A stretch of DNA of 64,000 nucleotides. Origin: Phoenix dactylifera (lineage: Eukaryota > Streptophyta > Magnoliopsida > Arecales > Arecaceae). The notes beneath the pieces were generated by a model. It did not search any database and had not been told where the DNA came from. It worked only from the letters and a program-made list of their open reading frames with translations. Below, in pieces: positions 34,508 through 46,231 of this stretch. Both the position numbers and the translations under genes were made by a program. The stretch lies in NCBI RefSeq assembly GCF_009389715.1, contig NW_024067685.1, positions 248,001 to 312,000 of the forward strand. The letters are read 5' to 3'. The stretch's first letter is position 1. Every line of letters begins with the position of its first letter.

Positions 34508-36027
34508 TGATGTGAACCCCGTAAGATAGATTCTTAGAAACCCACGAACAAGTTGATGAATAACCCAAGAAAGTCTGAAAATCAGTTTGGAAGAGATAGA
34601 ACCTTGACCCGATGTTTAGCAAAACATGAACCAAAGGTATAGAAGGTTGTTGACGCCACACCCTAATAGAATCAGGATGATAAGTCACTTGAACGCTACA
34701 AGGGTTGCCTTGATAAGTTCTAAGTTCAATGAAGAACCAAAGAAGTGAATAACCTCACAATTTTCATTCCAATTCAGATCTGCCTGTTTACATAAGGAAC
34801 ACCCTTTTTATAGCCCAAAGGGAAACCTAACAGCCTTTAATTAAAGTCTAATCCCTAGAACAATAATGACTCCACTAGTCATAGTTCAGTCTCCTAGGAA
34901 ATTAATGAAGACAGTTTCCTAGAACATTAATGAAACTCCACTAGTCAAAGTTCAATCTCCTAGAAAATTAATGAAGACAGTTTCCTAGAACATTAATGAA
35001 GCTCCACTAGCCTTTAGACATTCAGCAACATAAAACTAAATCTGAAAACTCCAGCAATATTTCCACCAAGTAAGCATCTAATTTGGCCTAATAATTGCAT
35101 GGATCATGTTGACTAGTCCACAAGCTATCTTCACGTCCAAATCCACTCCAATAGCCTCTTGCTGGTTCCAAGCTTCCTCAATCAGCCCATTAAGTGCTTC
35201 CTTCATTCTTTTAGCTTTGGACCGAGTGATTGGTCCTCCACCAGTTTGTAATGGATCATCAAGATGTATCGGACCAGAATGCTCCATACATTACTCCTTG
35301 CTTCCCACGGCCTTGGATAGTCCCTCCTTAGGTTGCTTGGTGGCTGCATCCTGGTTTCCATCATTCCCCTCTCCTGAAAAGATTCGTCCTCGAATCTTCA
35401 TCACCTGCATCAAAAAGGGAAAGATCAGAAACATTAAATGTAGTACTAACATTATACTCACCTGGTAAGTCAAGCTTATATGCATTATCATTAATGCGAG
35501 CAATGACTTGAAATGGCCCATCTCCTCTAGGGTGCAACTTAGAACGCCGTTTTGCTGGAAATCTTTCCTTTCTCATATGCACCCAAACCCAATCTCCTGG
35601 TTCAAAGATCACTTTCTTCCGCCCTTTGTTGGCTTGAGTAGCATATTGTTCAGTTCTTTTCTCAATGTTTTGCCTAACTTTCTCATGCAATTGCTTCATC
35701 GTTTCAGCTTTCCTTTTGCCATCTAAACTAGCACGCTCATCAATAGGTAAAGGTGACAAATCCATTGGAGTTAAAGGATTAAACCCATACACTATTTCAA
35801 AAGGAGAAAAGTTAGTAGCAGAATGCACGGATCTATTATAAGCAAATTCAACATGTGGCAAACACTCTTCCCAATTCTTCAAATTCTTCTGAATGATGGC
35901 ACGCAATAAAGTAGATAAAGTTCTATTAACTACCTCGGTTTGCCCATCAGTTTGTGGGTGGCAAGTTGTAGAAAACATGAGCTTAGTACCTAACTTACCC
36001 CACAAAGTCTTCCAGAAGTAGCTCAAG
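34508..36027 (-). repeat. Array unit 12: inner element 3' LTR and 3' pol
   Basis: The LTR spans 34508-35363 and the polypurine tract 35364-35375 (one base shorter than elsewhere). Unlike units 1-11 the pol sequence does not stop at TCAAG (36023-36027) but continues into the full integrase. This is the uninterrupted target site and shows what the outer element looked like before insertion. Confidence 0.92.
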
Positions 36028-36278
36028 AACTTGGCATCTCTATCTGAAACAATGCTCCTTGGCACGCTATGTAGTCGCACTATCTCTTTAAAGAACAAAT
36101 CTGCAATATGGTTAGCATCATCAGTTTTATGACATGGAATGAAATGTGCCATTTTAGAAAACCTGTCTACAACCACAAAAACAGAATCCATACCCCTTTT
36201 TGACCTCGGTAAACCCAACACAAAGTCCATGGAAATATCTACCCAAGGTTCACTAGGTATTGGCAATGGCTTATACAA
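35361..36278 (-). pseudogene. pol: Inner B pol: integrase core and C-terminus
   Basis: A frame of 305 codons covers the integrase core with [14 protein letters not shown] and [10 protein letters not shown] (all three catalytic residues) and the C-terminal segment. Two small deletions near 35368-35382 shift the frame at the polypurine tract, so the LTR-encoded tail is lost. The upstream break is a TGT-to-TGA stop near 36314 in the zinc domain. Confidence 0.82.
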
Positions 36279-36311
36279 TCCATGAGGTAAAGATCTAGAT
36301 TTACCTTGCTT

Positions 36312-37052
36312 TCAGGTGATGCACTTCGCACAAACCCTCTCTACATCTCGTTTCATGTGTGGCCAAAAGAAATGTTCAGCCAAGACATCTAAGGTTTTCC
36401 TCACACCAAAGTGTCCCATTAGTCCCCCACCAAGAGCCTCTCGAACTAATAACTCTCTCAAAGAACAATTAGGCACACATAATCTATTTTCTCTAAATAG
36501 AAATCCCTCATGCCTATAAAATTTTCCAAATGCCGCATGTTCACAAGCTTCAAACACATTACCAAAGTCAGAATCATTAGAATACAAATCTTTAATGTAC
36601 TCAAATCCTAACAATTTAGTATTCAAAGTAGAGATCAAAGTGTACCTTCGAGACAAAGCATCCGCAACCACGTTTTCCTTACCTTGTTTGTACTTGATCA
36701 CATAAGGAAATGACTCGATGAACTCCACCCATTTAGCATGGCGTCGGTTCAGCTTACCTTGGCCTTTCAAATGCTTTAAGGATTCATGATCTGTATGAAT
36801 GACAAACTCCTTGGGCCACAAATAATGCTGCCAAGTCTCCAAGGCTCTTACCAAAGCATACATCTCTTTGTCGTAAGTTGGATAGTTCAAAGCTGCCCCA
36901 TTGAGTTTCTCACTAAAATAGGCGAGGGGTCGGCCTTCTTGCAGCAAGATAGCTCCAATACCTATACTTGAAGCATCACACTCAACTTCGAAAGTTTTAG
37001 CAAAATTAGGTAAAGCAAGTAATGGTGCTGAACTTAGTTTTTCTTTGATCAA
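36312..37052 (-). pseudogene. pol: Inner B pol: RNase H and integrase zinc domain
   Basis: The 246-codon frame holds RNase H ([11 protein letters not shown], then TDHESLKHL) and the integrase zinc domain up to VCAKCIT, where the last zinc-ligand Cys codon has become TGA. The outer copy has ITCKQAK here, which shows the ancestral reading. The 5' boundary is a homopolymer frameshift near 37097-37102. Confidence 0.82.
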
Positions 37053-38053
37053 ATTGAAAGCCGATTCTTGTTCACTTCCCCATTTAAATCCAACACTTTT
37101 TTCACAATTTCAGTTAAAGGTGCAGCTAGGGTGCTAAAATCCTTAACGAACCTTCTATAAAAACTAGCCAACCCATGAAAGCTATGTACGTCAGTTATGG
37201 TTTTAGGTGTAGGCCACTCACGGATTGCCTTAACCTTCTCTTCATCAACCTCAATTCCCTTAGTACTAACAACATAACCAAGAAATACAATTTGACTAGT
37301 ACAAAAAGAACATTTTTTGAGGTTAGCATACAACTTCTCATCTCGCAAAATACTTAAAACCTTATGCAAATGATCAAGATGCTCATTTAAGCTTTTACTA
37401 TAAATCAGAATGTCATCAAAGTATACAATAACAAACTTACCAATAAAAGCATGCAAGATATGGTTCATTAATCTCATGAAAGTACTAGGGGCATTAGTTA
37501 ACCCAAAAGGCATAACTAACCACTCATATAAACCATATTTAGTTTTAAAAGCAGTTTTCCATTCATCACCCTTACGCATGCGAATTTGATGATAACCAGA
37601 TTTTAAATCAATCTTAGAAAAGATGCAAGAACCATGCAATTCATCAAGCATATCATCTAACCTGGGAATGGGGTGGCGATACTTTACCGTAATCTTGTTG
37701 ATAGCCCTACAATCAACGCACATTCGCCAAGTTCCATCCTTCTTAGGCACAAGCAATACAGGAACAGCACACGGACTCAAGCTTTCTCTAACATGCCCTT
37801 TTGCTATCAACTCCTCAACTTGTCTTTGGAGTTCCTTCGTCTCCTTGGGGTTACTCCTATAGGCTGGCCTGTTGGGAATTGATGCACCAGGGATGAAATC
37901 AATCTGATGCTCTATTCCCCTAAGTGGTGGCAATCCATAGGGAACCTCATTGGGAAAAACATCAGCAAATTCCTGCAAAAGAGATATAGCAACACTAGGC
38001 AAAGAAGGTTTAAGGTCGTTAGTATAAGCCTCCTTGTACAGAAGTACAATCAT
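37049..38053 (-). pseudogene. pol: Inner B pol: reverse transcriptase
   Basis: The 334-codon frame contains [32 protein letters not shown] and the catalytic YFDD. It is interrupted downstream by a T-run one base shorter than in the outer copy. The reverse transcriptase motifs are intact. Confidence 0.84.
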
Positions 38054-38061
38054 TGGCTGTT

Positions 38062-39896
38062 TTAAAAAGAAAGTTCTCTTAACTTCACTTTCTTTTGCAT
38101 AAAAAGCTCCCTTTTTTTTTCTTGCTCTTGAGGCTTTTCTTTTTTATCTTTCTTTTTGTTTTTAGCCTCTTTTTCATTTTCATTCTCATTCTTTTTACCA
38201 CTCCTCTCGGCCTCACTTCTTTTCTCACAATCACTTTTGATTTTCTTTTGATCCTTATACACTTGCCGAGGTGTTAATGGTATAAGAGTTATAGGTTTGC
38301 CATTCATTACAAAAGAATACCGATTCTTGAACCCATCATGCATAACCTTTCTATCAAATTGCCAAGGTCGGCCCAAAAGAATATGTCCAGCATGCATTGG
38401 CACTATATCACAGAGCACCTCATCATGATACCTCCCAATGGAAAATGAAACCAGCACCTGCTTATTGACCTTAATTTCTCCACAATCATTCAACCATTGA
38501 AGCTTATAAGGTCTAGGATGCTTAATAGTAGGTAAGTTCAACTTTTCAACCAAAACAGTGCTTGCTACATTAGTGCAACTACCCCCATCAATTATCATGT
38601 TGCATACCTTGTCTTGGATGTGACAACGGGTGTGAAAGATATTATCTCGCTGTGCATCATCCTCCTCCTTTACTTGCACATTCAAAGCTCTCCTGGTGAC
38701 AAGGGTTTCACCATTAACCGGATATTCTTCTCCATCACTCTCCTCCAATGGTGGCATGGGCTCTTCATCTTTATCCGATTCACTTGCTGTCTCAACATCC
38801 CCATCTTCCCTTAATAACATCACTTTTTTATTTGGACATTGAGATGCAATATATCCCCTTCCCAAGCACTTAAAACATTTAATATCTCTATTTCTAGAAG
38901 TTTGGGAAATAGATTTACCTTTATCCAAGCTAGAACCCGCATCCTTGCCTTTGGAAGTTTCAGCCTTACTCTTGGATTCAACCTTGTCATCCTTTTTGCT
39001 CCAATTTGATTTCCAAGTGGAAGACCCCAAATTCCATTCATGCCTTGTTGAACCCTTTCTTTTGAGTTGTCTCTCAACCTTCATGGCCATGTGTACCATG
39101 TCCTCAAGCTCCACATAATGTTGCAATTCCACTATATTGGCAATGTCTAGATTCAAGCCTTGCAAAAACCGTGCCATGGTTGCCTCTCGGTCCTCCTCCA
39201 CATTAGCCCGAATCATAGCTATCTCCATTTCCTTGTGGTACTCTTCCACACTTTTGGACCCTTGGTTAGGCCTTGCAACCGCTGGTACAAGTCCCTATAG
39301 TAATGGGATGGAATGAACCTCCTCCTCATGATAGCTTTCATCTCCTCCCAAGTGTCTATGGGTTTCTCACGGTTTCGCCTCCTAGACAAAACAAGTTGAT
39401 CCCACCAAATAATAGCATAGTCAGTGAACTCAACAGCAGCAAGTTTTACCATTTTTTCTTCGGAATAGTTGTGGCAATCAAAAACCAACTCCACTTTCTT
39501 TTCCCATTCCAAGTATGCCTCAGGATTGCTCTTGCCTTGAAATGAAGGAATCTTCATTTTAATGTTTCCCAAGCTGCGATCAACATCATCTACCCGCCTT
39601 CCTCTCCAACCACCTCTATCAACTCTAGCATGGTCGGACATGTTATAAGACGCTTTTTCATCAAAAATATCATCGTTCGCATCCTCATGCTCAACTTGGA
39701 ATTGACGCCTTGCTTGCCTTTGCACATTAGGACCTTCACGTGCATGGTTCCTTTGCAACGCAGCAATGTTCGCATCTTGTCTTTCCAACCTGTCCAAAAT
39801 TTCACCAAATCTGACTTCCATGCGCTCAAAATGTTGTCGCATAGCTCGTTGTTCAAGTGTCTCTGCCGTTCTTTCTTCCTCGCCACTTGACATCAT
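38062..39896 (-). pseudogene. gag: Inner B gag and protease, one frameshift
   Basis: It starts at the ATG at 39896 (MMSSGEEER); the first frame runs to about 39219 and the second covers 39249-38062. The gag domain includes YLEWEKKVELVFDCHNYSEE. The zinc knuckle reads CFKCLGRGYIASQC, with Tyr in place of the metal-binding His that the outer copy keeps. The protease site is DGG in [12 protein letters not shown], in both B copies, where family A has DSG. The C-terminal linker is lysine-rich. Confidence 0.84.
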
Positions 39897-40379
39897 TGTA
39901 GTAACCTGTCAAGAATGTTAGAAAACCTCACAAGTTCCCCCCCAGGTGTTTTACCCCAATGATATGTCACTCACCAAGTGTTTCACTCTTGCCTTTTACC
40001 TCTCAATTCACTTACATTAGTTCTTCAAGGAACTAGAGAAACTCAAATCAAAGCAATTACCTCGCGATGTACGAACAACTTATCCACGAAACTCAGAGGG
40101 TGGACAAGAATTGAAAAGGATCAAGAATAACAAGTCAAATACTTACTTTCTTTTTCAGTTCAAATCTGTTTCAGAATACCAAACCGAAGCCACAAAATTT
40201 TTTTTTTTTTTTTGCCTCATAATTTTTTTTTCTGTTTTTTTTTTTATATAAAGCACAATAGAGGCACTTTAAACTTCAAGGAATAGAAATTGAAAATATG
40301 GAAAGCAACAAATAAGATGATGAAAAGGCCAAAATAAAATAAGAAGCACCAAGGATAGAAACTGATTTAGAAGACCTAT
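39897..40379 (-). other. Inner B 5' untranslated leader
   Basis: This non-coding leader has long T/A runs (about 40197-40250). It is collinear with the outer leader. No coding frame is supported. Confidence 0.7.
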
Positions 40380-40391
40380 GCTCTGATACCA
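40380..40391 (-). other. Inner B primer-binding site
   Basis: TGGTATCAGAGC on the minus strand, two bases from the LTR, is the initiator-Met-tRNA type. Confidence 0.9.
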
Positions 40392-40393
40392 AC

Positions 40394-41248
40394 TGATGTG
40401 AACCCCGTAAGATAGATTCTTAGAAACCCACGAACAAGTTGATGAATAACCCAAGAAAGTCTGAAAATCAGTTTGGAAGAGATAGAACCTTGACCCGATG
40501 TTTGGCAAAACATGAACCAAAGGTATAGAAGGTTGTTGACGCCACACCATAATAGAATCAGGATGATAAGTCACTTGAACGCCACAAGGGTTGTCTTGAT
40601 AAGTTCTAAGTTCAATGAAAACCAAAGAAGTGAATAACCTCACAATTTTCATTCCAATTCAGATCTGCCTGTTTACATAAGGAACACCCTTTTTATAGCC
40701 CAAAGGGAAACCTACCGGCCTTTAATTAAAGTCTAATCCCTAGAACAATAATAAATCCACTAGTCATAGTTCAGTCTCCTAGGAAATTAATGAAGACAGT
40801 TTCCTAGAACATTAATGAAACTCCACTAGTCAAAGTTCAATCTCCTAGAAAATTAATGAAGACAATTTTCTAGAACATTAATGAAGCTCCACTAGCCTTT
40901 AGACATTCAGCAACATAAAACTAAATCTGAAAACTCCAGCAATATTTCCACCAAGTAAGCATCTAATTTGGCCTAATAATTGCATGGATCATGTTGACTA
41001 GTCCACAAGATATCTTCACGTCCAAATCCACTCCAATAGCCTCTTGCTGGTTCCAAGCTTTCTCAATCAGCCCATTAAGTGCTTCCTTCATTCTTTTAGC
41101 TTTGGACCGAGTGATTGGTCCTCCACCAGTTTGTAATGGATCATCAAGATGTATCGGACCAGAATGCTCCATACATTGCTCCTTGCTTCCCACGGCCTTG
41201 GATAGTCCCTCCTTAGGTTGCTTGGTGGCTGCATCCTGGTTTCCATCA
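40394..41248 (-). repeat. Inner B 5' LTR (855 bp)
   Basis: It runs from TGATGTGAAC to TTCCATCA. It shares CCTACC, AATAATAA and GACAATTT with the outer 5' LTR, where all twelve array LTRs have CCTAAC, AATAATGA and GACAGTTT. Confidence 0.92.
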
Positions 41249-41253
41249 TCAAG
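41249..41253. other. TCAAG target duplication, right copy
   Basis: TCAAG directly follows the inner 5' LTR and is followed by the outer integrase sequence (AACTTAGC). Its partner is 18759-18763, and the unoccupied site is seen at 36023-36027. Confidence 0.92.
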
Positions 41254-43280
41254 AACTTAGCATCTCTATCTGAAACAATGCTCCTTGTCACGCCACGTAG
41301 TCGCACTATCTCTTTAAAGAACAAATCCGCAATATGGTTAGCATCATCAGTTTTATGACATGGAATGAAATGTGCCATTTTAGAAAACCTGTCTACAACC
41401 ACAAAAACAGAATCCATACCCCTTTTTGACCTCGGTAAACCCAACACAAAGTCCATGGAAATATCTACCCAAGGTTCACTAGGTATTGGCAATGGCTTAT
41501 ACAATCCATGAGGTAAAGATCTAGATTTAGCTTGCTTACAAGTGATGCACTTCACACAAACCCTCTCTACTTCTCGTTTCATGTGTGGCCAAAAGAAATG
41601 TTCAGCCAAGACATCTAAGGTTTCCTCACACCAAAGTGTCCCATTAGTCCCCCACCATGAGCCTCTTGAACTAATAACTCTCTCAAAGAACAATTAGGCA
41701 CACATAATCTATTTTCTCTAAATAGAAATCCCTCATGCCTATAAAATTTTCCAAATGCCGCATGTTCGCAAGCTTCAAACACATTACCAAAGTCTGAATC
41801 ATTAGAATACAAATCTTTAATGTACTCAAATCCTAACAATTTAGTATTCAAAGTAGAGATCAAAGTGTACCTTCGAGACAAAGCATCCGCAACCACGTTT
41901 TCCTTACCTTGTTTGTACTTGATCACATAAGGAAATGACTCGATGAACTCCACCCATTTAGCATGGCGTCGGTTCAACTTACCTTGGCCCTTCAAATGCT
42001 TTAAGGATTCATGATCCGTATGAATGACAAACTCCTTGGGCCACAAATAATGCTGCCAAGTCTCCAAGGCTCTTACCAAAGCATACATCTCTTTGTCGTA
42101 AGTTGGATAGTTCAAAGCTGCCCCATTGAGTTTCTCACTAAAATAGGCGAGGGGTCGGCCTTCTTGCAGCAAGATAGCTCCAATACCTATACCTGAAGCA
42201 TCACACTCAACTTCGAAAGTTTTAGCAAAATTAGGTAAAGCAAGTAATGGTGCTGAACTTAGTTTTTCTTTGATCAAATTATAAGCCAATTCTTGTTCAC
42301 TTCCCCATTTAAATCCAACACTTTTTTTCACAATTTCAGTTAAAGGTGCAGCTAGGGTGCTAAAATCCTTAACGAACCTTCTATAAAAACTAGCCAACCC
42401 ATGAAAGCTACGTACGTCAGTTATGGTCTTAGGTGTAGGCCACTCACGGATTGCCTTAACCTTCTCTTCATCAACCTCAATTCCCTTAGTACTAACAACA
42501 TAACCAAGAAATACAATTTGACTAGTACAAAAAGAACATTTTTTGAGGTTAGCATACAACTTCTCATCTCGCAAAATACTTAAAACCTTATGCAAATGAT
42601 CAAGATGCTCATTTAAGCTTTTGCTATAAATCAGAATGTCATCAAAGTATACAACAACAAACTTACCAATAAAAGCACGCAAGATATGGTTCATTAATCT
42701 CATGAAAGTACTAGGGGCATTAGTTAACCCAAAAGGCATAACTAACCACTCATATAAACCATATTTAGTTTTCAAAGCAGTTTTCCATTCATCACCCTCA
42801 CGCATGCGAATTTGATGATAACCAGATTTTAAATCAATCTTAGAAAAGATGCAAGAACCATGCAATTCATCAAGCATATCATCTAACCTAGGAATGGGGG
42901 TGGCGATACTTTACCGTAATCTTGTTGATAGCCCTACAATCAACGCACATTCGCCAAGTTCCATCCTTCTTAGGCACAAGCAAAACAGGAACAGCACACG
43001 GACTCAAGCTTTCTCTAACATGCCCTTTTGCTATCAACTCCTCAACTTGTCTTTGGAGTTCCTTCGTCTCCTCGGGGTTACTCCTATAGGCTGGCCTGTT
43101 GGGAATTGATGCACCAGGGATGAAATCAATCTGATGCTCTATTCCCCTAAGTGGTGGCAATCCATAGGGAACCTCATTGGGAAAAACATCAGCAAATTCC
43201 TGCAGAAGAGATATAGCAACACTAGGCAAAGATGGGTTAAGGTCGTTAGTATAAGCCTCCTTGTACAGAAGTACAATCAT
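41254..43280 (-). pseudogene. pol: Outer B pol: RT, RNase H, integrase up to the insertion
   Basis: Three frames cover it: 43280-42888 (start of reverse transcriptase), 42877-41615 ([15 protein letters not shown], RNase H, most of the integrase zinc domain) and 41693-41254 ([21 protein letters not shown]). An extra G near 42895-42899 and a missing T near 41621 cause the breaks. The frame then runs into the inner element's LTR. The remainder of this integrase is 23 kb away, in array unit 1. Confidence 0.85.
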
Positions 43281-43288
43281 TGGCTGTT

Positions 43289-44874
43289 TTAAAAAGAAAG
43301 CTCTCTTAACTTCACTTTGTTTTGCATAAAAAGCTCCTTTTTTTTTTCTTGCTCTTGAGGCTTTTCTTTTTTATCTTTCTTTTTGTTTTTAGCCTCTTTT
43401 TCATTTTCATTCTCATTCTTTTTACCACTCCTCTCGGCCTCACTTCTTTTCTCACAATCACTTTTGATTTTCTTTTGATCCTCATACACTTGCCGAGGTG
43501 TTAATGGTATAAGAGTTATAGGTTTGCCATTCATTACAAAAGAATACCGATTCTTGAACCCATCATGCATAACCTTTCTATCAAATTGCCAAGGTCGGCC
43601 TAAAGGAATATGTCCAGCATGCATTGGCACTATATCACAGAGCACCTCATCATGATACCTCCCAATGGAAAATAAAACCAGCACCTGCTTATTGACCTTA
43701 ATTTCTCCACAATCATTCAAACCATTGAAGCTTATAAGGTCTAGGATGCTTAATAGTAGGTAAGTTCAAACTTTCAACCAAAACAGTGCTTGCTACATTA
43801 GTGCAACTACCCCCATCAATTATCATGCTGCATAACTTGTCTTGAATGTGACAACGGGTGTGAAAGATGTTATCTCGCTGTGCATCATCCTCCTCCTTTA
43901 CTTGCACATTCAAAGCTCTCCTGGTGACAAGGGTTTCACCATTAACCGGATATTCTTCTCCATCACTCTCCTCCAATGGTGGCATGGGCTCTTCATCTTT
44001 ATTCGATTCACTTGCTGTCTCAACATCCCCATCTTCCCTTAATAACATCATTTTTTTATTTGGACATTGAGATGCAATATGTCCCCTTCCCAAGCACTTA
44101 AAACATTTAATATCTCTATTTCTAGAAGTTTGGGAAATAGATTTACCTTTATCCAAGCTAGAACCCGCATCCTTGCCTTTGGAAGTTTCAGCCTTACTCT
44201 TGGATTCAACCTTGTCATCCTTTTTGCTCCAATTTGATTTCCAAGTGGAAGACCCCAAATTCCGTTCATGCCTTGTTGAACCCTTTCTTTTGAGTTGTCT
44301 CTCAACCTTCATGGCCACCAAATTCCCAAGTGTCAATGGGTTTCTCACAGTTTCGCCTCCTAGACAAAACAAGTTGATCCCACCAAATAATAGCATAGTC
44401 TGTGAACTCAACAGCAGCAAGTTTTACCTTTTTTTCTTCGGAATAGTTGTGGCAATCAAAAACCAACTCCACTTTCTTTTCCCATTCCAAGTATGCCTCA
44501 GGATTGCTCTTGCCTTGAAATGAAGGAATCTTCATTTTAATGTTTTCCAAGCTGCGATCAACATCATCTACCCACCTTCCTCTCCAACCACCTCTATCAA
44601 CTCTAGCATGGTCGGACATGTTATAAGATGCTTTTTCATCAAAAACATCATCGTTCGCATCCTTATGCTCAACTTGGAATTGACGCCTTGCTTGCCTTTG
44701 CACATTAGGACCTTCACGTGCATGGTTCCTTTGCAACACAGCAATGTTCGCATCTTGTCTTTCCAACCTGTCCAAAATTTCACCAAATCTGACTTCCATG
44801 CGCTCAAAATGTTGTCGCATAGCTCGTTGTTCAAGTGTCTTTGCCGTCCTTTCTTCCTCGCCACTTGACATCAT
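43289..44874 (-). pseudogene. gag: Outer B gag and protease, internally deleted
   Basis: It starts at the ATG at 44874. Relative to the inner copy about 220 bp of gag are deleted near 44320-44330 (TTCATGGCC joined to ACCAAATTCCC). A second break lies near 43720 (an extra A). It keeps a normal knuckle, CFKCLGRGHIASQC, and the DGG protease motif. Confidence 0.84.
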
Positions 44875-45359
44875 TGTTGTAACCTATCAAGAATGTTAAG
44901 AAAACCTCACAAGTTCCCCCCCCCCCGGTGTTTTACCCCAATGATATGTCACTCACCAAGTGTTTCACTCTTGCCTTTTACCTCTCAATTCACTTAAATT
45001 AGTTCTTCAAGGAACTAGAGAAACTCAAATCAAAGCAATTACCTTGCAATGTACAAACAACTTATCCACGAAACTCAGAGGGTGGACAAGAATTGAAAAG
45101 GATCAAGAATAACAAGTCAAATACTTACTTTCTTTTTCAGTTCAAATCTGTTTCAGAATTCCAAACCAAAGCCACACAATTTTTTTTTTTTTTGCCTCAC
45201 AATTTTTTTTTCTGATTTTTTTTTTATATAAAGCACAATAGAGGCACTTTAAACTTCAAGGAATAGAAATTGAAAATATGGAAAGCAACAATGGAGAAGA
45301 TGAAAAGGCCAAAATAAAATAAGAAGCACCAAGGATAGAAACTGATTTAGAAGACCTAT
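44875..45359 (-). other. Outer B 5' untranslated leader
   Basis: Collinear with the inner leader, with a C-run near 44915-44926 and T runs near 45181-45230. No gene is seen. Confidence 0.7.
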
Positions 45360-45371
45360 GCTCTGATACCA
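45360..45371 (-). other. Outer B primer-binding site
   Basis: TGGTATCAGAGC on the minus strand, two bases from the outer 5' LTR. Confidence 0.9.
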
Positions 45372-45373
45372 AC

Positions 45374-46231
45374 TGATGTGAACCCCGTAAGATAGATTCT
45401 TAGAAACCCGACGAACAAGTTGATGAATAACCCAAGAAAGTCTGAAAATCAGTTTGGAAGAGATAGAACCTTGACCCGATGTTTAGCAAAACATGAACCA
45501 AAGGTATAGAAGGTTGTTGACGCCACACCCTAATAGAATCAGGATAATAAGTCACTTGAACGCCACAAGGGTTGCCTTGATAAGTTCCAAGTTCAATGAA
45601 GAACCAAAGAAGTGAATAACCTCACAATTTTAATTCTAATTCAGATCTGCCTGTTTACATAAGGAACACCCTTTTTATAGTCCAAAGGGAAACCTACCAG
45701 CCTTTAATTAAAGTCTAATCCCTAGAACAATAATAACTCCACTAGTCATAGTTCAGTCTCCTAGGAAATTAATGAAGACAGTTTTCTAGAACATTAATGA
45801 AACTCCACTAGTCAAAGATCAATCTCTTAGGAAATTAATGAAGACAATTTCCTAGAACATTAATGAAGCTTCACTAGCCTTTAGACATTCAGCAACATAA
45901 AACTAAATCTGAAAAACTCCAGCAATATGTCCACCAAGTAAGCATCTAATTTGGCCTAATAATTGCATGGATCATGTTGACTAGTCCACAAGCTATCTTC
46001 ACGTCCAAATCCACTCCAATAGCCTCTTGCTGGTTCCAAGCTTCCTCAATCAGCCCATTAAGTGCTTCCTTCGTTCTTTTAGCTTTGGACCGAGGGATTG
46101 GTCCTCCACCAGTTTGTAATGGATCATCAAGATGTATCGGACCAGAATGCTCCATACATTGCTCCTTGCTTCCCACGGCCTTGGATAGTCCCTCCTTAGG
46201 TTGCTTGGTGGCTGCATCCTGGTTTCCCTCA
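45374..46231 (-). repeat. Outer B 5' LTR (858 bp)
   Basis: It runs from TGATGTGAAC to TTCCCTCA and is followed by CGAAC (46232-46236), the outer target duplication. It is the most divergent B LTR in the window. The long open frame across 45946-46728 is an accidental fusion of LTR-encoded pol tail and LINE1. Confidence 0.9.

Larger units (their letters stand above)
17241..36027 (-). repeat. Tandem array of 12 retrotransposon-derived ~1.52-kb units
   Basis: Each unit is one B LTR (about 856 bp) plus about 666 bp of 3' pol, ending at the same point in integrase (plus strand GTAGCTCAAG) and directly followed by the next LTR (TGATGTGAAC). LTR starts are 17241, 18764, 20770, 22292, 23857, 25378, 26901, 28422, 29944, 31465, 32987 and 34508. 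The period is 1521-1523 bp except in unit 2 (MITE, 2006) and unit 4 (LINE replacement, 1565). Unit 12 is contiguous with the complete inner element. By eye the units differ from each other by only scattered changes. Confidence 0.95.
34508..41248 (-). mobile_element. Complete inner gypsy B element at the right end of the array
   Basis: This 6.74-kb element has 3' LTR 34508-35363, pol, gag, primer-binding site and 5' LTR 40394-41248, followed by TCAAG (41249-41253), the duplication matched at 18759-18763. Its coding region has frameshifts and a nonsense change. Taken with the array it is a single insertion whose 3' LTR region has been multiplied. Confidence 0.9.
17241..46231 (-). mobile_element. 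Composite gypsy B: outer element with a nested, amplified inner element
   Basis: The whole 29-kb block sits in LINE1 between perfect CGAAC duplications. It consists of an outer B element interrupted in integrase by an inner B element in the same orientation. The outer parts are 17241-18763 (3' LTR and 3' pol) and 41254-46231 (rest of pol, gag, leader and 5' LTR). Without the insert the outer element would be about 6.5 kb, close to A1. The inner element occupies 18764-41248, of which 18764-34507 is tandem amplification of LTR plus 3' pol. Family B is related to family A in domain order and in having pol run into the LTR. Confidence 0.9.

Noticed and set aside
17241..36027. CRISPR-like or rDNA-like repeat array
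   Set aside because: The unit is LTR plus integrase sequence in plant DNA; there are no short spacers and no rRNA motifs.
41088..41693. A 201-codon integrase frame with a novel C-terminus
   Set aside because: It is the outer integrase running into the inner element's LTR at the TCAAG junction, not a designed fusion.
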